From Suilimivivens sp964614185 (lineage in GTDB: Bacteria > Bacillota > Clostridia > Lachnospirales > Lachnospiraceae), in assembly GCA_964614185.1 (NCBI GenBank), contig CAZTKJ010000010.1:6844-70843 (forward strand): a stretch of 64,000 nt of DNA, given 5' to 3'. Within the stretch, counting starts at the first letter, position 1. Each line of letters starts with the position of its first letter. Under the pieces are notes generated by a model. That model worked only from the letters and a program-made list of their open reading frames with translations, had not been told where the DNA came from and ran no database searches. The position numbers and the translations under genes were made by a program. Below, piece after piece: positions 18,407 to 27,247 of the stretch.

Positions 18407-20141
18407 TTACTAATCTCCTCATCATTAGAGCTTGATATTCCACATGTGCCTCTTTACTTTCTAAAATAAACAGACCACTTCTCGCCCTACTTAATGCAAC
18501 ATACATAAGTTTCTCAGAATTAAATGTATCAATATCAACAAGAATAATTACAGCATTTTCTAAACCTTTGAATGACTGAATTGTCGAAAATGTAATATCA
18601 TTTACTTTTGTAAAGTTAAAGTCTTTTATTTTTCTTTTTTCTACTCGCGACACGATTGAATTCTCCTTCCTTCTTGGAGAGAGAATTGTAATTTGATCAT
18701 TAGAAATATGTTTCTCATCTAATAACAACAGCAGTTCTTCCAGTTTTTTAATAGCTTCCGCTTCTGAAGAACAAATTTTGTGCTCAACCGGTGGTCCATC
18801 TACTTTCGACCATAAATCATCTGGTGCTTCAAACCCTGTAATCGTTTGTATCTCTTGGCAAATCTGTTTTGTATTTCTGCAATTCTCTGTCAATTTACAG
18901 CGCACAAAAGCAGTTCTTTCTTCCAGTAAATCTAACAATTCTATACCACTAATTTTATCATTGTAAATTGCTTGTCTCGAAAAATCTCCAAAAAACTTCC
19001 AGCTTCCCAAATCGAAACCTTTTCTAATAATCAGGTCAAAAATATCAATATACTTTTCATTAATTAAATCTTGTGCTTCATCTACAACAATTTCATCAAA
19101 CTCTATTGGGCTTGTTAATAAAATTTCTTCCGCCATCATAGGCAACGTTTCTGTATAAAAGAGGTTCTTATTGTGATTATTAGTTGGAACACAAATCTGT
19201 TTCCCTGACTTAGCAACTACATCATAAAGTAATTTATGAAATGTCCCAACAAATTTAGGTCGTAAACCTTCCGATTTACTTGCAAAATATGAATGAAACC
19301 AATTTCCTATGCTAGCATTATAACAAATCAATGCTACATCTCTTCCTTCTGCAATTAGCTTTTCTGCCTGTCTAATAGCTAAAAGCGTTTTGCCTGTTCC
19401 TGCAGGGCCATAAACAATTGCACGATGATTTTCTTCTATCTGATCAACACATCTATACTGTCTCTGCGTTAACTCCACAAGTTCTTGCTCCGCATACTTA
19501 ATTTTTGCACTTATTGCAACCGCCTTATCAAAATCACCTCTTAATAAATTAGCAAGATATTTAGCATCTTTTATTGTTGGTAGTTTTTTTTCATTAAAAT
19601 GTTCATACAATTTTGTCACGTGTTGTCTTGCACCTTTTGCCAGACGTATTATGTACGATTTTACATCTCCATTATCTTTACAATCAAACACTTGCCACGG
19701 CTCTTCATCAACTCCAACTGTTCCATAATCTATGTCTGGAAACATTACTCCTGACCAGTAAAATGTATTTGCCACATGGTAATGTGAAACGTCTATTTTT
19801 TCTCCAACGGCCTTCATCAAGCTATGAATACCTTCTCTGGCTTGGTCAAATGGACCTCTCTCTTTAGAATTTGTATTCCCCTTTCTGTCAGTAAAATACC
19901 AAATTCCATTTTCACGTTTTACTCGTCCCCCTTTTACTTCTAACGCGAATATACCTAGTTCAGGTGCTATAACTAAAAAATCAATTTCTCCATATGGTAG
20001 TTTTATATGCTCTACTAATCCAAGCGAATGTAAAACAATCCAATTCTCTGTTCCAAGTGCGTCCTGAAACCATTTAAAAACTCTACGTTCTGCACTGCTT
20101 TTTGTATTAGATGAAATAATTGACGGTATCATTCTTGCCAT
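18393..20141 (-). CDS. NERD nuclease-UvrD-like helicase fusion
   Basis: 582 aa. N-terminal NERD domain (about 15-130): SAERRVFKW with E18, the catalytic-type GEIDFLVI (D54) and LEVKGG (E68, K70), the PD-(D/E)xK pattern. A superfamily 1 helicase follows: VYGPAGTGKT (243-252), VVDEAQDL (353-359), LTENCRNTKQIC, SFKGLENAVII and a C-terminal YVALSRARSG. Such proteins are known in phage-defence islands but are not part of the published DISARM gene sets (drmE/drmA/drmB/drmC/drmMII for class 2). Here it overlaps both neighbours (13 and 14 bases), so it is a structural part of the operon. It could supply the nuclease role normally given to the PLD protein DrmC; that is inference. Confidence 0.85.
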   Translation of the reverse strand: MARMIPSIISSNTKSSAERRVFKWFQDALGTENWIVLHSLGLVEHIKLPYGEIDFLVIAPELGIFALEVKGGRVKRENGIWYFTDRKGNTNSKERGPFDQAREGIHSLMKAVGEKIDVSHYHVANTFYWSGVMFPDIDYGTVGVDEEPWQVFDCKDNGDVKSYIIRLAKGARQHVTKLYEHFNEKKLPTIKDAKYLANLLRGDFDKAVAISAKIKYAEQELVELTQRQYRCVDQIEENHRAIVYGPAGTGKTLLAIRQAEKLIAEGRDVALICYNASIGNWFHSYFASKSEGLRPKFVGTFHKLLYDVVAKSGKQICVPTNNHNKNLFYTETLPMMAEEILLTSPIEFDEIVVDEAQDLINEKYIDIFDLIIRKGFDLGSWKFFGDFSRQAIYNDKISGIELLDLLEERTAFVRCKLTENCRNTKQICQEIQTITGFEAPDDLWSKVDGPPVEHKICSSEAEAIKKLEELLLLLDEKHISNDQITILSPRRKENSIVSRVEKRKIKDFNFTKVNDITFSTIQSFKGLENAVIILVDIDTFNSEKLMYVALSRARSGLFILESKEAHVEYQALMMRRLVNGRQ

Positions 20142-22723
20142 AAAACATTCTCCCTTTCTTCTGCAAGTATCTTATTGGTATCATTTATACTAACCGGTAT
20201 CCATTCCTGACCCAAATCGATAACTTTAAATATTTTAACAGGTCCCACTTCTTCCAAATTAAGTTCTATCGAATCCCAAATGTTATATGGATCTATTCGT
20301 TCTCCGGAAAGTAGTTTTTTTGCTATGCCTTCTGTTAATCGCTCAGATAATATTCGTCCTGCTTTGATATGTGCATTTTTTATAAAAGTTCCAGCATCGA
20401 AAATTTCATCTATTTTTTCCAACAATACTGTGTCTTTTGTCATTTGTGCTATAAAAAATAAATCCTCTTTATCCTGAGGAATAATTATATCTTCTGCCAA
20501 AAGCCAGTTGCGCACAGTTTGTATATTTCTAGTACATCCCAAATTACATAGTGCATTATATATATCTTCTAATGGGGAAAAAGCAAATTCAATTTGTAAT
20601 GCTTCTTTCCAAAGTGCGGCAACCTTTCTAAAATATAGTTTATTATTTGCTTCTAAAATATTATCAGCCACTTCTCTTATAATATCCTTTGAAGATTCTC
20701 GAACCACAATAAAATCGCCAATAACAAGTTCCTCAATTTCCTTCTTCTCTATCTTATTATCTGTCTGTGCAATAATTTTTGAGGCTACCAATATCTTATG
20801 TCCGCTGGTATATAACGCAAATTCTCCTCCGACAAATCCTACAGGTTTTGCATCTACTATACTTTCCTGCCCTTGGCTACTTCTGGACATATACTGACGA
20901 TATCTGTTTTCTTGCATAATTAAATCAAAATCGTCTTTTTCACCTAACACGCTTTTCTCTACATCAGACATTTCAAACATTTTTGCCTTTTCATGAACTC
21001 GTATAGATTGATTTGCAAATGATTTCTCAGCAATTATTTTATTGTTTTGATTATTAAGTCCAATTTTCCATGACTTTGTATGCACGCTTTTCCAACGTTC
21101 CTCACATTCATAAGTGTAAATATGAATTTCCTCAACTAAATATCCATAAATTATCTTTCTCAGCATCGAAGCACTTAACCATCCTGAGATAATAGCAACG
21201 CTTGAATTATGTTTATCTAGCTTAAGAAAATCTTTTGCATACATTACCATAATGTTGGGACTGTAACCACTTTTAGCCAATCGCTCAATCCAATATCCCT
21301 TTACCTCTTGGATTGAATCATTATTGGCACAGATTAGATAAAATGAATCTATACGTCTATTCATTAAAAATAAATAAATAGCCTCAGTTTTTGGATAAGA
21401 ATTCATTTTTCTAATCACTTCTTCAATATTTATAATGACTGTTTTTAAATCTTTATAAACTACTTCATCTATAAATATTTTCTCTTCTTCTAAACTCTTT
21501 TTACAAAATTCCACTGTTTCAGAAAACTGCTTCTTTTCTTTAACTTCGATTTCTCTTACATTGCGGAGCATTGAATACGAGAGTGTCAGGAGTTTGCTAA
21601 ATATGATATTTAATTTAGCAGATTCGTTTTCTATGAGGCGATTATAATGATATAAAATGTTAAAACTATCACTTATTTCTGGTGCCGACAGACTATGATA
21701 ATTAACTTTTGCTTTTACACATTTTTCTATTTTTCTAGCAAGCTTTATCCTATCGTTGCTTCTTACACTCTCTGAAATACTATCTTCATCCCATCTCCAA
21801 ACATTAAACTTTCTATCCTTTAAAAACTTTAAATTAAAAGAATTCGCTGTATCAGTTATACACAAAATTGGAATTTTATATTGTAACAAATCGTCCAACG
21901 CTGCCAACTGGCCCTCAACATCACACTCTGCCAGATTTATTATTACAGACTGCACTTTCGCCTCATTATTAATCGCTTTATTAACATAATCTATTTGACT
22001 TGCAAAACTTAGAGCAGGTATTCCTATATATTTCCCTTTTAAATTCTTCATTTCACCAGTATATTCCGTTGACGCCACCAGAAAATACTCTAGTAGCGAA
22101 TTTCCGTCAATCAACAACTTATGTGCAAAATCCTGACTATTGGCTACTGATGCAACATAAAAAAGTGTTTTCTTAACATGTGTTTTTATCTCTTTCAAAT
22201 CTTGTAAATAATTTTTATGAATGCTCTTTTCTTCATCTATTTTTCTTTTTTCTTTATGATATGATCCTACTTTAGATATTTTCTTCTTTGTATCACTTTT
22301 CTGAAAAAAGGGAGCCATTTCAATTGGGCAATAAAATCTGTCACAATCAGCAAACCTTAAATATATTGCTTTCTTACCGCCTAAAAGAGGTTCTTCTCTC
22401 ACATCAAGAAATTCCATAACACAGTTTCCCAATTTGAGAATCTGTCCTGGAAAAAAATCTTCCGGGGTATATTGATTTTCGATTTTGCCATTATACATAT
22501 TAAAAATCAATTTTGCTATCATAAAAAGAATTGGAATTTGTTCACCATCTGGAAAAACAAACACGTTATTTCTTCCTTGATTTTGAATCATTTTTTCCAA
22601 CATAAAGACACTGGCCTTCACAATTGAAGGCAGTGTGATTTCTGTTCCGTCTATTAATATACTTATATTATCAAGGCACTTCTCTTCATTTAGCACTGAT
22701 TGTATATATTGTTCCCAATCCAT
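20129..22723 (-). CDS. Large DISARM-associated protein, probably DrmE-like
   Basis: 864 aa, no signal peptide, no membrane segment, AT-rich. It starts 2 bases after the AIPR stop. I see no Walker motif or classical nuclease motif. Readable blocks are NNVFVFPDGEQIPILFMIAKL near residues 52-73, FFPGQILKLGNCVMEFL near 88-105, GFVGGEFALYTSGHKILVA and VIGDFIVVRES around 650-705, and a C-terminal helical region with TRNIQTVRNWLLAEDIIIP that may be a winged-helix-like fold. Position next to drmA/drmB/drmMII, size near 800-900 aa and the GD-x-IVV segment fit DrmE, the class-2 DISARM protein of unknown function, but I cannot confirm homology by eye. Alternative: an unrelated defence protein that recruits the DrmAB core. 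Confidence 0.55.
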   Translation of the reverse strand: MDWEQYIQSVLNEEKCLDNISILIDGTEITLPSIVKASVFMLEKMIQNQGRNNVFVFPDGEQIPILFMIAKLIFNMYNGKIENQYTPEDFFPGQILKLGNCVMEFLDVREEPLLGGKKAIYLRFADCDRFYCPIEMAPFFQKSDTKKKISKVGSYHKEKRKIDEEKSIHKNYLQDLKEIKTHVKKTLFYVASVANSQDFAHKLLIDGNSLLEYFLVASTEYTGEMKNLKGKYIGIPALSFASQIDYVNKAINNEAKVQSVIINLAECDVEGQLAALDDLLQYKIPILCITDTANSFNLKFLKDRKFNVWRWDEDSISESVRSNDRIKLARKIEKCVKAKVNYHSLSAPEISDSFNILYHYNRLIENESAKLNIIFSKLLTLSYSMLRNVREIEVKEKKQFSETVEFCKKSLEEEKIFIDEVVYKDLKTVIINIEEVIRKMNSYPKTEAIYLFLMNRRIDSFYLICANNDSIQEVKGYWIERLAKSGYSPNIMVMYAKDFLKLDKHNSSVAIISGWLSASMLRKIIYGYLVEEIHIYTYECEERWKSVHTKSWKIGLNNQNNKIIAEKSFANQSIRVHEKAKMFEMSDVEKSVLGEKDDFDLIMQENRYRQYMSRSSQGQESIVDAKPVGFVGGEFALYTSGHKILVASKIIAQTDNKIEKKEIEELVIGDFIVVRESSKDIIREVADNILEANNKLYFRKVAALWKEALQIEFAFSPLEDIYNALCNLGCTRNIQTVRNWLLAEDIIIPQDKEDLFFIAQMTKDTVLLEKIDEIFDAGTFIKNAHIKAGRILSERLTEGIAKKLLSGERIDPYNIWDSIELNLEEVGPVKIFKVIDLGQEWIPVSINDTNKILAEERENVLWQE

Positions 22724-22725
22724 TC

Positions 22726-24765
22726 TTATCCCTCTATATACCCTTTTTCCTTAGCTTCCTTCAAAATAATTTCTGCTTGTCTAGCCTGCTTCACAGACGG
22801 CTTTTTTCCTCTACCAAGAAGAGTTCCTATACTAAATGCAATACTCCTTTGCCATGGTTGTAGATTATTTGTTTCCTTGGCCCACTTCGAAATAGCTAAC
22901 CAAACCTCTGCAGAAACACTAGAAATCTGATCTATCAACTCATTTTCTTCAGCAGTCGCTTCATTTAAAAATAATGATGTTGCACGACTAGTGGAAAATA
23001 AATTTCCCATACGCTCTTTAGATATAAGTTCTTTTTCTAAGTCTTCCGACAAATCATATTCCAAACTAAGTAAACTCTCCCAACAAGATTTTCTTTTACA
23101 GTACTCACTTATATTCGCAGCATTAGGCGGATTTGTAATAAAACGTTGTACCACTCTTGATACTTTTATAATTTCCTTTTCTAGCGCCTCCGATAATGCC
23201 TGCTCTTTCCATATCTTATCTAGATCTATTCTTTGAGCTGCTTTGTGAGAGAGAAATCCAATTGTGTATGTAACAATGTTCGCTCTATATCCTCCGAACT
23301 GTTGCTGTTGCACTAATTTTTCTGTTCGTCTATAAATAATTGCTTTAGCAACTAATCTCTGATAATATCCTTCGTCAGGCAAGAAATTTCCTCTTTCACG
23401 AAGATTTACCATGAAACGTTTAAAATTCTTTTGCGCTCCTTCACTCACATAATATGGCAATTGATTCCATGTATTTTCGTATTTTGCCATATCGGTTTTA
23501 GTAAATAACGGATGCGTTTCTTTAAAGGCTTTTCTTTTTGCGGGTGTCCCTTCTCTAGCAACCATATCTGCATATTGACCTCGCGCTCTTTCAAAAAACC
23601 AATTATTTGGTTTTTGTCCATTTATGGCAGGTGCCCAAATAATTCTGGAAAGTTCTTCCATTTTTCTATTAAATGGATCATTTGATGAAAAATCTGCCAT
23701 TTGAATCTTATTTTGCGTATTTGCACACTCAGATATCCTATGTACAATTTCATCCATTTTCTTTTCCGTCTTTATAACTGATATTTTCATTTGAACGTAT
23801 ACTTTTGACAGTTCCAATGAACTATCCTTATCTTTTGATATATTATAAATAGATGCAGTTGTTTGCCCTCCATTAACAATTTGCATATCTCTAATTTTAG
23901 AAATATATCTTGTTCCATCAGCATCTGTAGAAACTGTAATACTTTCTGCTGTCACCGAAATACCATTGTTATATGCCAAAAACATGTCTGGCTCATTTCT
24001 TAGCGTATCTCGCAGTCCTTTATTAACAGCACCTTTAACCTGTAGAAATGATCTTACATTTTTCTCTAACAATCTAGAACCGTGCTCTTTATATATGGCT
24101 GCCAATATGCTTCCTGGAATTATACCTAAATAGGCATCATACGCATTACTACTTTTATTAACTAAGCAAGGAATCCTCTCCGAAAACATTTTCTCAAAAT
24201 CAATTTCTATGGTTTCACGCATCTTTCCAGATGACATACAACGATACAACCTATCCATATCCCATATTTTAAATGCAATTTCGGTTTTATCTATTTTTAT
24301 GTTCTTAAATGGTATTGGCTTACAATTACCATTCGTAAGTGCAATAATATTGACATTTTTGACCTTTTCTTTATTCAAATAAATGCTATGGGCAAATTCA
24401 TATGTATCGTTTTCTTTTTCAAAAGATTTGTACAAATCATTTGTTGCTCTTCTATATATTTGTATAGCACGTTTTAATGCCGCATCAATATCTACTTTAG
24501 ATGCATTTTGTATTTCTTTGCCTAAATAATAAATACTTACAAATATATCAAGAGACTCATAATCTTCTGAAAATTTATACGCATTCATCTGTAATCCGTG
24601 TGCTCTATACGGACACACAACAGGGCTATCAACCTCTCCTACTTCTTCTAAATAATCTAATATCACAGCTGTAAAAAAATCCTGTTCTTCCCATCCATAT
24701 GTATCATTATCTTTTAACAATAGTATTTGTTCTGCAAACTCATTAAAAAAAGCTTCAAACGTCAT
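22726..24765 (-). CDS. AIPR (abortive infection phage resistance) family protein
   Basis: 679 aa, with AAGGAG before the ATG. The central AIPR domain is recognisable: FLQVKGAVNKGLRDTLRNEP (240-259), FLAYNNGISVTA (262-273) and the hallmark IVNGGQTTASIYN (296-308), then STLxxxI-like and FSSNDPFNRKMEEL. The N-terminal 1-140 includes a restriction-endonuclease-like DYESLDIFVSIYY stretch. AIPR proteins occur beside restriction-modification and other defence genes and are linked to abortive infection; the biochemical activity is not established. In this operon it lies between the cytosine methyltransferase (41 bases) and the DrmE-like gene (2 bases), so it is probably produced with them. Confidence 0.88.
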   Translation of the reverse strand: MTFEAFFNEFAEQILLLKDNDTYGWEEQDFFTAVILDYLEEVGEVDSPVVCPYRAHGLQMNAYKFSEDYESLDIFVSIYYLGKEIQNASKVDIDAALKRAIQIYRRATNDLYKSFEKENDTYEFAHSIYLNKEKVKNVNIIALTNGNCKPIPFKNIKIDKTEIAFKIWDMDRLYRCMSSGKMRETIEIDFEKMFSERIPCLVNKSSNAYDAYLGIIPGSILAAIYKEHGSRLLEKNVRSFLQVKGAVNKGLRDTLRNEPDMFLAYNNGISVTAESITVSTDADGTRYISKIRDMQIVNGGQTTASIYNISKDKDSSLELSKVYVQMKISVIKTEKKMDEIVHRISECANTQNKIQMADFSSNDPFNRKMEELSRIIWAPAINGQKPNNWFFERARGQYADMVAREGTPAKRKAFKETHPLFTKTDMAKYENTWNQLPYYVSEGAQKNFKRFMVNLRERGNFLPDEGYYQRLVAKAIIYRRTEKLVQQQQFGGYRANIVTYTIGFLSHKAAQRIDLDKIWKEQALSEALEKEIIKVSRVVQRFITNPPNAANISEYCKRKSCWESLLSLEYDLSEDLEKELISKERMGNLFSTSRATSLFLNEATAEENELIDQISSVSAEVWLAISKWAKETNNLQPWQRSIAFSIGTLLGRGKKPSVKQARQAEIILKEAKEKGYIEG

Positions 24766-24806
24766 ATTCGCTCCTTCTCACACAGAATTCTTTTGCTAGT
24801 TATTTC

Positions 24807-26072
24807 TTACCCTTTTATTAACTGCTCCTTTAACTTTTCAGCTATTTCTTTTGCCATCATTGGTGGAACTGCATTCCCAATCTGAACAAACTGAGATGTT
24901 CTCGGCCCTTCAAAGAAATAATTATCCGAAAATGATTGTAATCTCGCCGCTTCACGCACAGTTATTGATCTATGCTGATTAATATCCGGGTGTATAAAAT
25001 AATGTCCATCTTTTGATAAATGTGCTAAAATAGTATGACAATAATCCATATCTCCCTCTATTACTTTAAATCTATCTACAAATGAGGTCCGATTCCTATG
25101 TGTTTTTAACTCTTCTGGTAAATCATCATATTTCAACCTCTCATGTTGTTGATTATTAAACCATAAATCAATAGTCCTTTTATATATTTCAATATCTTGC
25201 TCCGTATGTGGTCTAGCTACATGATGCGTTAATACATCGGCATTTCCTCTAATACCATTCTTACGCGCATATTTGCTTACTTCTATCTTACCATATTCAG
25301 AAGCACTTTCTCCTGGCTGCAAAATGTGCAAATCATTTAATAAATCTTCAACCTTTGCATTTCTACTAATTACATCAAAACTAGGATATTCATATCCCGT
25401 CCCTTTTAACCATCCAACTATGATTACCCTCTTTCTGCTTTGCAGCACCCCAAAATCTTTTGCATTTAATTCATGCGGTTCAATTTCGTAACCAACCCTT
25501 CTCATATAACTCTGTAAATTTCTAAATGCTTGTCCACCACGTGCCGTTCTAATTCCTGCAACATTTTCAAACACAAACATTCTAGGTTGGTATTTTATAA
25601 GAAATTGAACATACATCTTATATAATTCATTCCTTGAATCATCTTCCATTGGTACTATCATATGGCTACTCTGCGCTCTTCCTACTAATGAATATGCTTG
25701 ACAAGGTGGACCTCCTATAATAACATCGATTTTTTGTACTTCTTTTTCATTCATGATAGTATCAATTCTTTGAAATATTCCTTTTATTGTTTTAGGGGAC
25801 ATCTCTTCATTGATTACCGTTTTCAATTCATCACTTGGCACCAACGCCAACAGTTCTTCTCTTGTAATTTCACCACGTTCATACTGATAATATTTTCTAA
25901 GCTTTTTTTTCTCTTTTAAATAAAAATATGCCATTCTCGTCTCTATAGTTTTAGCTGCATATTCATTCATCTCTACATGTGCGATGGACTGATATCCACT
26001 TTGTGTAAAACCTTCTGACAATCCACCAGCTCCTGCAAATAGATCTATATAACTAAGACCATTCGTCTTCAT
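24807..26072 (-). CDS. drmMII: DNA (cytosine-5) methyltransferase, DrmMII-like
   Basis: 421 aa. Motif order is canonical: motif I DLFAGAGGLSEGF (10-22), motif IV GGPPCQAYS (120-128) with the catalytic Cys, motif VI FENVAG (168-173), SRKRVIIVGW (motif VIII), the target-recognition region (about 250-350) and motif X QIGNAVPP at the end. It would methylate cytosine C5 at a specific site to mark self DNA. I use the ATG at 26072 rather than the GTG four codons upstream because GAGGTG lies 9 bases before this ATG. In class-2 DISARM the methyltransferase DrmMII is of this type. It is the first gene of the six-gene operon; recognition sequence unknown. Confidence 0.92.
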   Translation of the reverse strand: MKTNGLSYIDLFAGAGGLSEGFTQSGYQSIAHVEMNEYAAKTIETRMAYFYLKEKKKLRKYYQYERGEITREELLALVPSDELKTVINEEMSPKTIKGIFQRIDTIMNEKEVQKIDVIIGGPPCQAYSLVGRAQSSHMIVPMEDDSRNELYKMYVQFLIKYQPRMFVFENVAGIRTARGGQAFRNLQSYMRRVGYEIEPHELNAKDFGVLQSRKRVIIVGWLKGTGYEYPSFDVISRNAKVEDLLNDLHILQPGESASEYGKIEVSKYARKNGIRGNADVLTHHVARPHTEQDIEIYKRTIDLWFNNQQHERLKYDDLPEELKTHRNRTSFVDRFKVIEGDMDYCHTILAHLSKDGHYFIHPDINQHRSITVREAARLQSFSDNYFFEGPRTSQFVQIGNAVPPMMAKEIAEKLKEQLIKG

Positions 26073-26123
26073 AATTCTGTGCACCTCATCATATCATCAT
26101 TGTTGTCCAGTAAACGGAACTTA

Positions 26124-26388
26124 TTATTCTAACAGGAACATCTTTTCTAGCCCATTGTATCCTTTGCCTAAAATAATGTAGTAGCCTTTTATAGATGCTA
26201 TCTGTATGTAGTTTTCTTTAGACAATTCTTTCATTAACTGATTTGTCTTAACCCTGCCACAATCAATAAGTGTAACTATTTCTTATCCGCTCAATGAATG
26301 CGTTTTTTTCATTGATTTTAATTTGTTTTTCGTCTAATATTAGTAATATCTTTGTCATTTCAAATATAAAATCCAAAATATTATTCAT
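26124..26388 (-). pseudogene. Small frameshifted ORF between abiEii and the methyltransferase gene
   Basis: Starts with an ATG 4 bases after the abiEii stop and encodes 41 aa (MNNILDFIFEMTKILLIL ... IRNSYTY) before a TGA at 26263-26265. Shifting by one base at that stop opens a second frame of 46 codons, DCGRVKTNQLMKELSKENYI and on to GLEKMFLLE, ending at a TAA at 26124. Removing one T would give a continuous ORF of about 88 aa. I read this as a small gene disrupted by a one-base change, or a sequencing error. The product is lysine-rich, unrecognised, and may be a third component of the AbiE locus or a leftover of an inserted gene. Confidence 0.45.
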
Positions 26389-26392
26389 GAAC

Positions 26393-27247
26393 TCACTTAT
26401 TCTCAAAACCCATAAAAATTTCATTCATCAATCCTACAACTGCATCATACGCATCCTCAAACGCAATATCCATCGCATATTCAAAATCTTTTTGATAATT
26501 TCCCCACTGTTTCCGCATAACCTCACTACTTTTGACAACTTCCATAATTCTACGATAATCCTTAATCACTGCCTTTGAGCCACGTTTCTCCATTGTTGCA
26601 TTCAATGCTACCCTTAAAGCATTGGGCTCTATGTTTGAACATTGCAGCTTAGTCAATATGTATATGTCGTAATAATCCCTTGGTCTTGTATTCTGATCTC
26701 CTCTGGATATTATGGTTTCCAATTTCTCAGCAATTATTGTTTCTAAGTTATAAGCAAGCACGAAGATACTCCTGTCTTCCAAAAGAAGTTTGAACTGATA
26801 TTCGATTTCTTTTGGAGTTATCTTATCACCCGTGGTAATATCCAATTTCAAAGGAACTTCCATTGGTGGATAATTTGCAGATAATGAAACACGATATCCT
26901 GTATAAACATCCCCTTCACGAATTTCTCTAATGCTACGAAAACTAAATGTCACATCATCAGCTAATTCTATTTTACAGATTTCTTCAAACATTTCCCGGA
27001 CAGTCTGTTCATTTACAGGCAATCCTTTTATTGTTGCATCCATATCCATAGTTGCTCTGGTATCAAGTCCGACCATTGCAGCAATCAAAAATCCACCTTT
27101 CAGAATAAAATTTTGCTGATACTTTGAAACAGATATTCGTTCCAACAATCTCTCCAACATAAAATTCTGCATTACGAGCTGTGCTGATATATGTTTCTCT
27201 TTTGCAATATTTTTTATAATTGCCTTTAGTTGCATTGCATTCTTCAT
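26393..27247 (-). CDS. abiEii: AbiEii-type nucleotidyltransferase toxin
   Basis: 284 aa. The nucleotidyltransferase core is clear: FILKGGFLIAAMVGLDTR with GG at 51-52, then RATMDMDAT (R64, T66, D68, D70), and later a conserved YNLETIIAEKLETI block and RPRDYYDIYIL typical of AbiEii. In type IV toxin-antitoxin systems AbiEii is a GTP-binding nucleotidyltransferase that arrests growth and blocks phage. Its ATG overlaps the abiEi stop (ATGA). Length and motifs look complete. Confidence 0.93.
   Translation of the reverse strand: MKNAMQLKAIIKNIAKEKHISAQLVMQNFMLERLLERISVSKYQQNFILKGGFLIAAMVGLDTRATMDMDATIKGLPVNEQTVREMFEEICKIELADDVTFSFRSIREIREGDVYTGYRVSLSANYPPMEVPLKLDITTGDKITPKEIEYQFKLLLEDRSIFVLAYNLETIIAEKLETIISRGDQNTRPRDYYDIYILTKLQCSNIEPNALRVALNATMEKRGSKAVIKDYRRIMEVVKSSEVMRKQWGNYQKDFEYAMDIAFEDAYDAVVGLMNEIFMGFENK

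Noticed and set aside
13137..26072. A complete classical DISARM system with drmC
   Set aside because: No phospholipase-D HKD motif was found in any gene of the block, so it is called a variant.
26072..26093. TATGAT as the promoter of the DISARM-like operon
   Set aside because: It lies so close that the start site would fall inside the ribosome binding site, and no matching -35 was found, so the operon promoter is left undefined.
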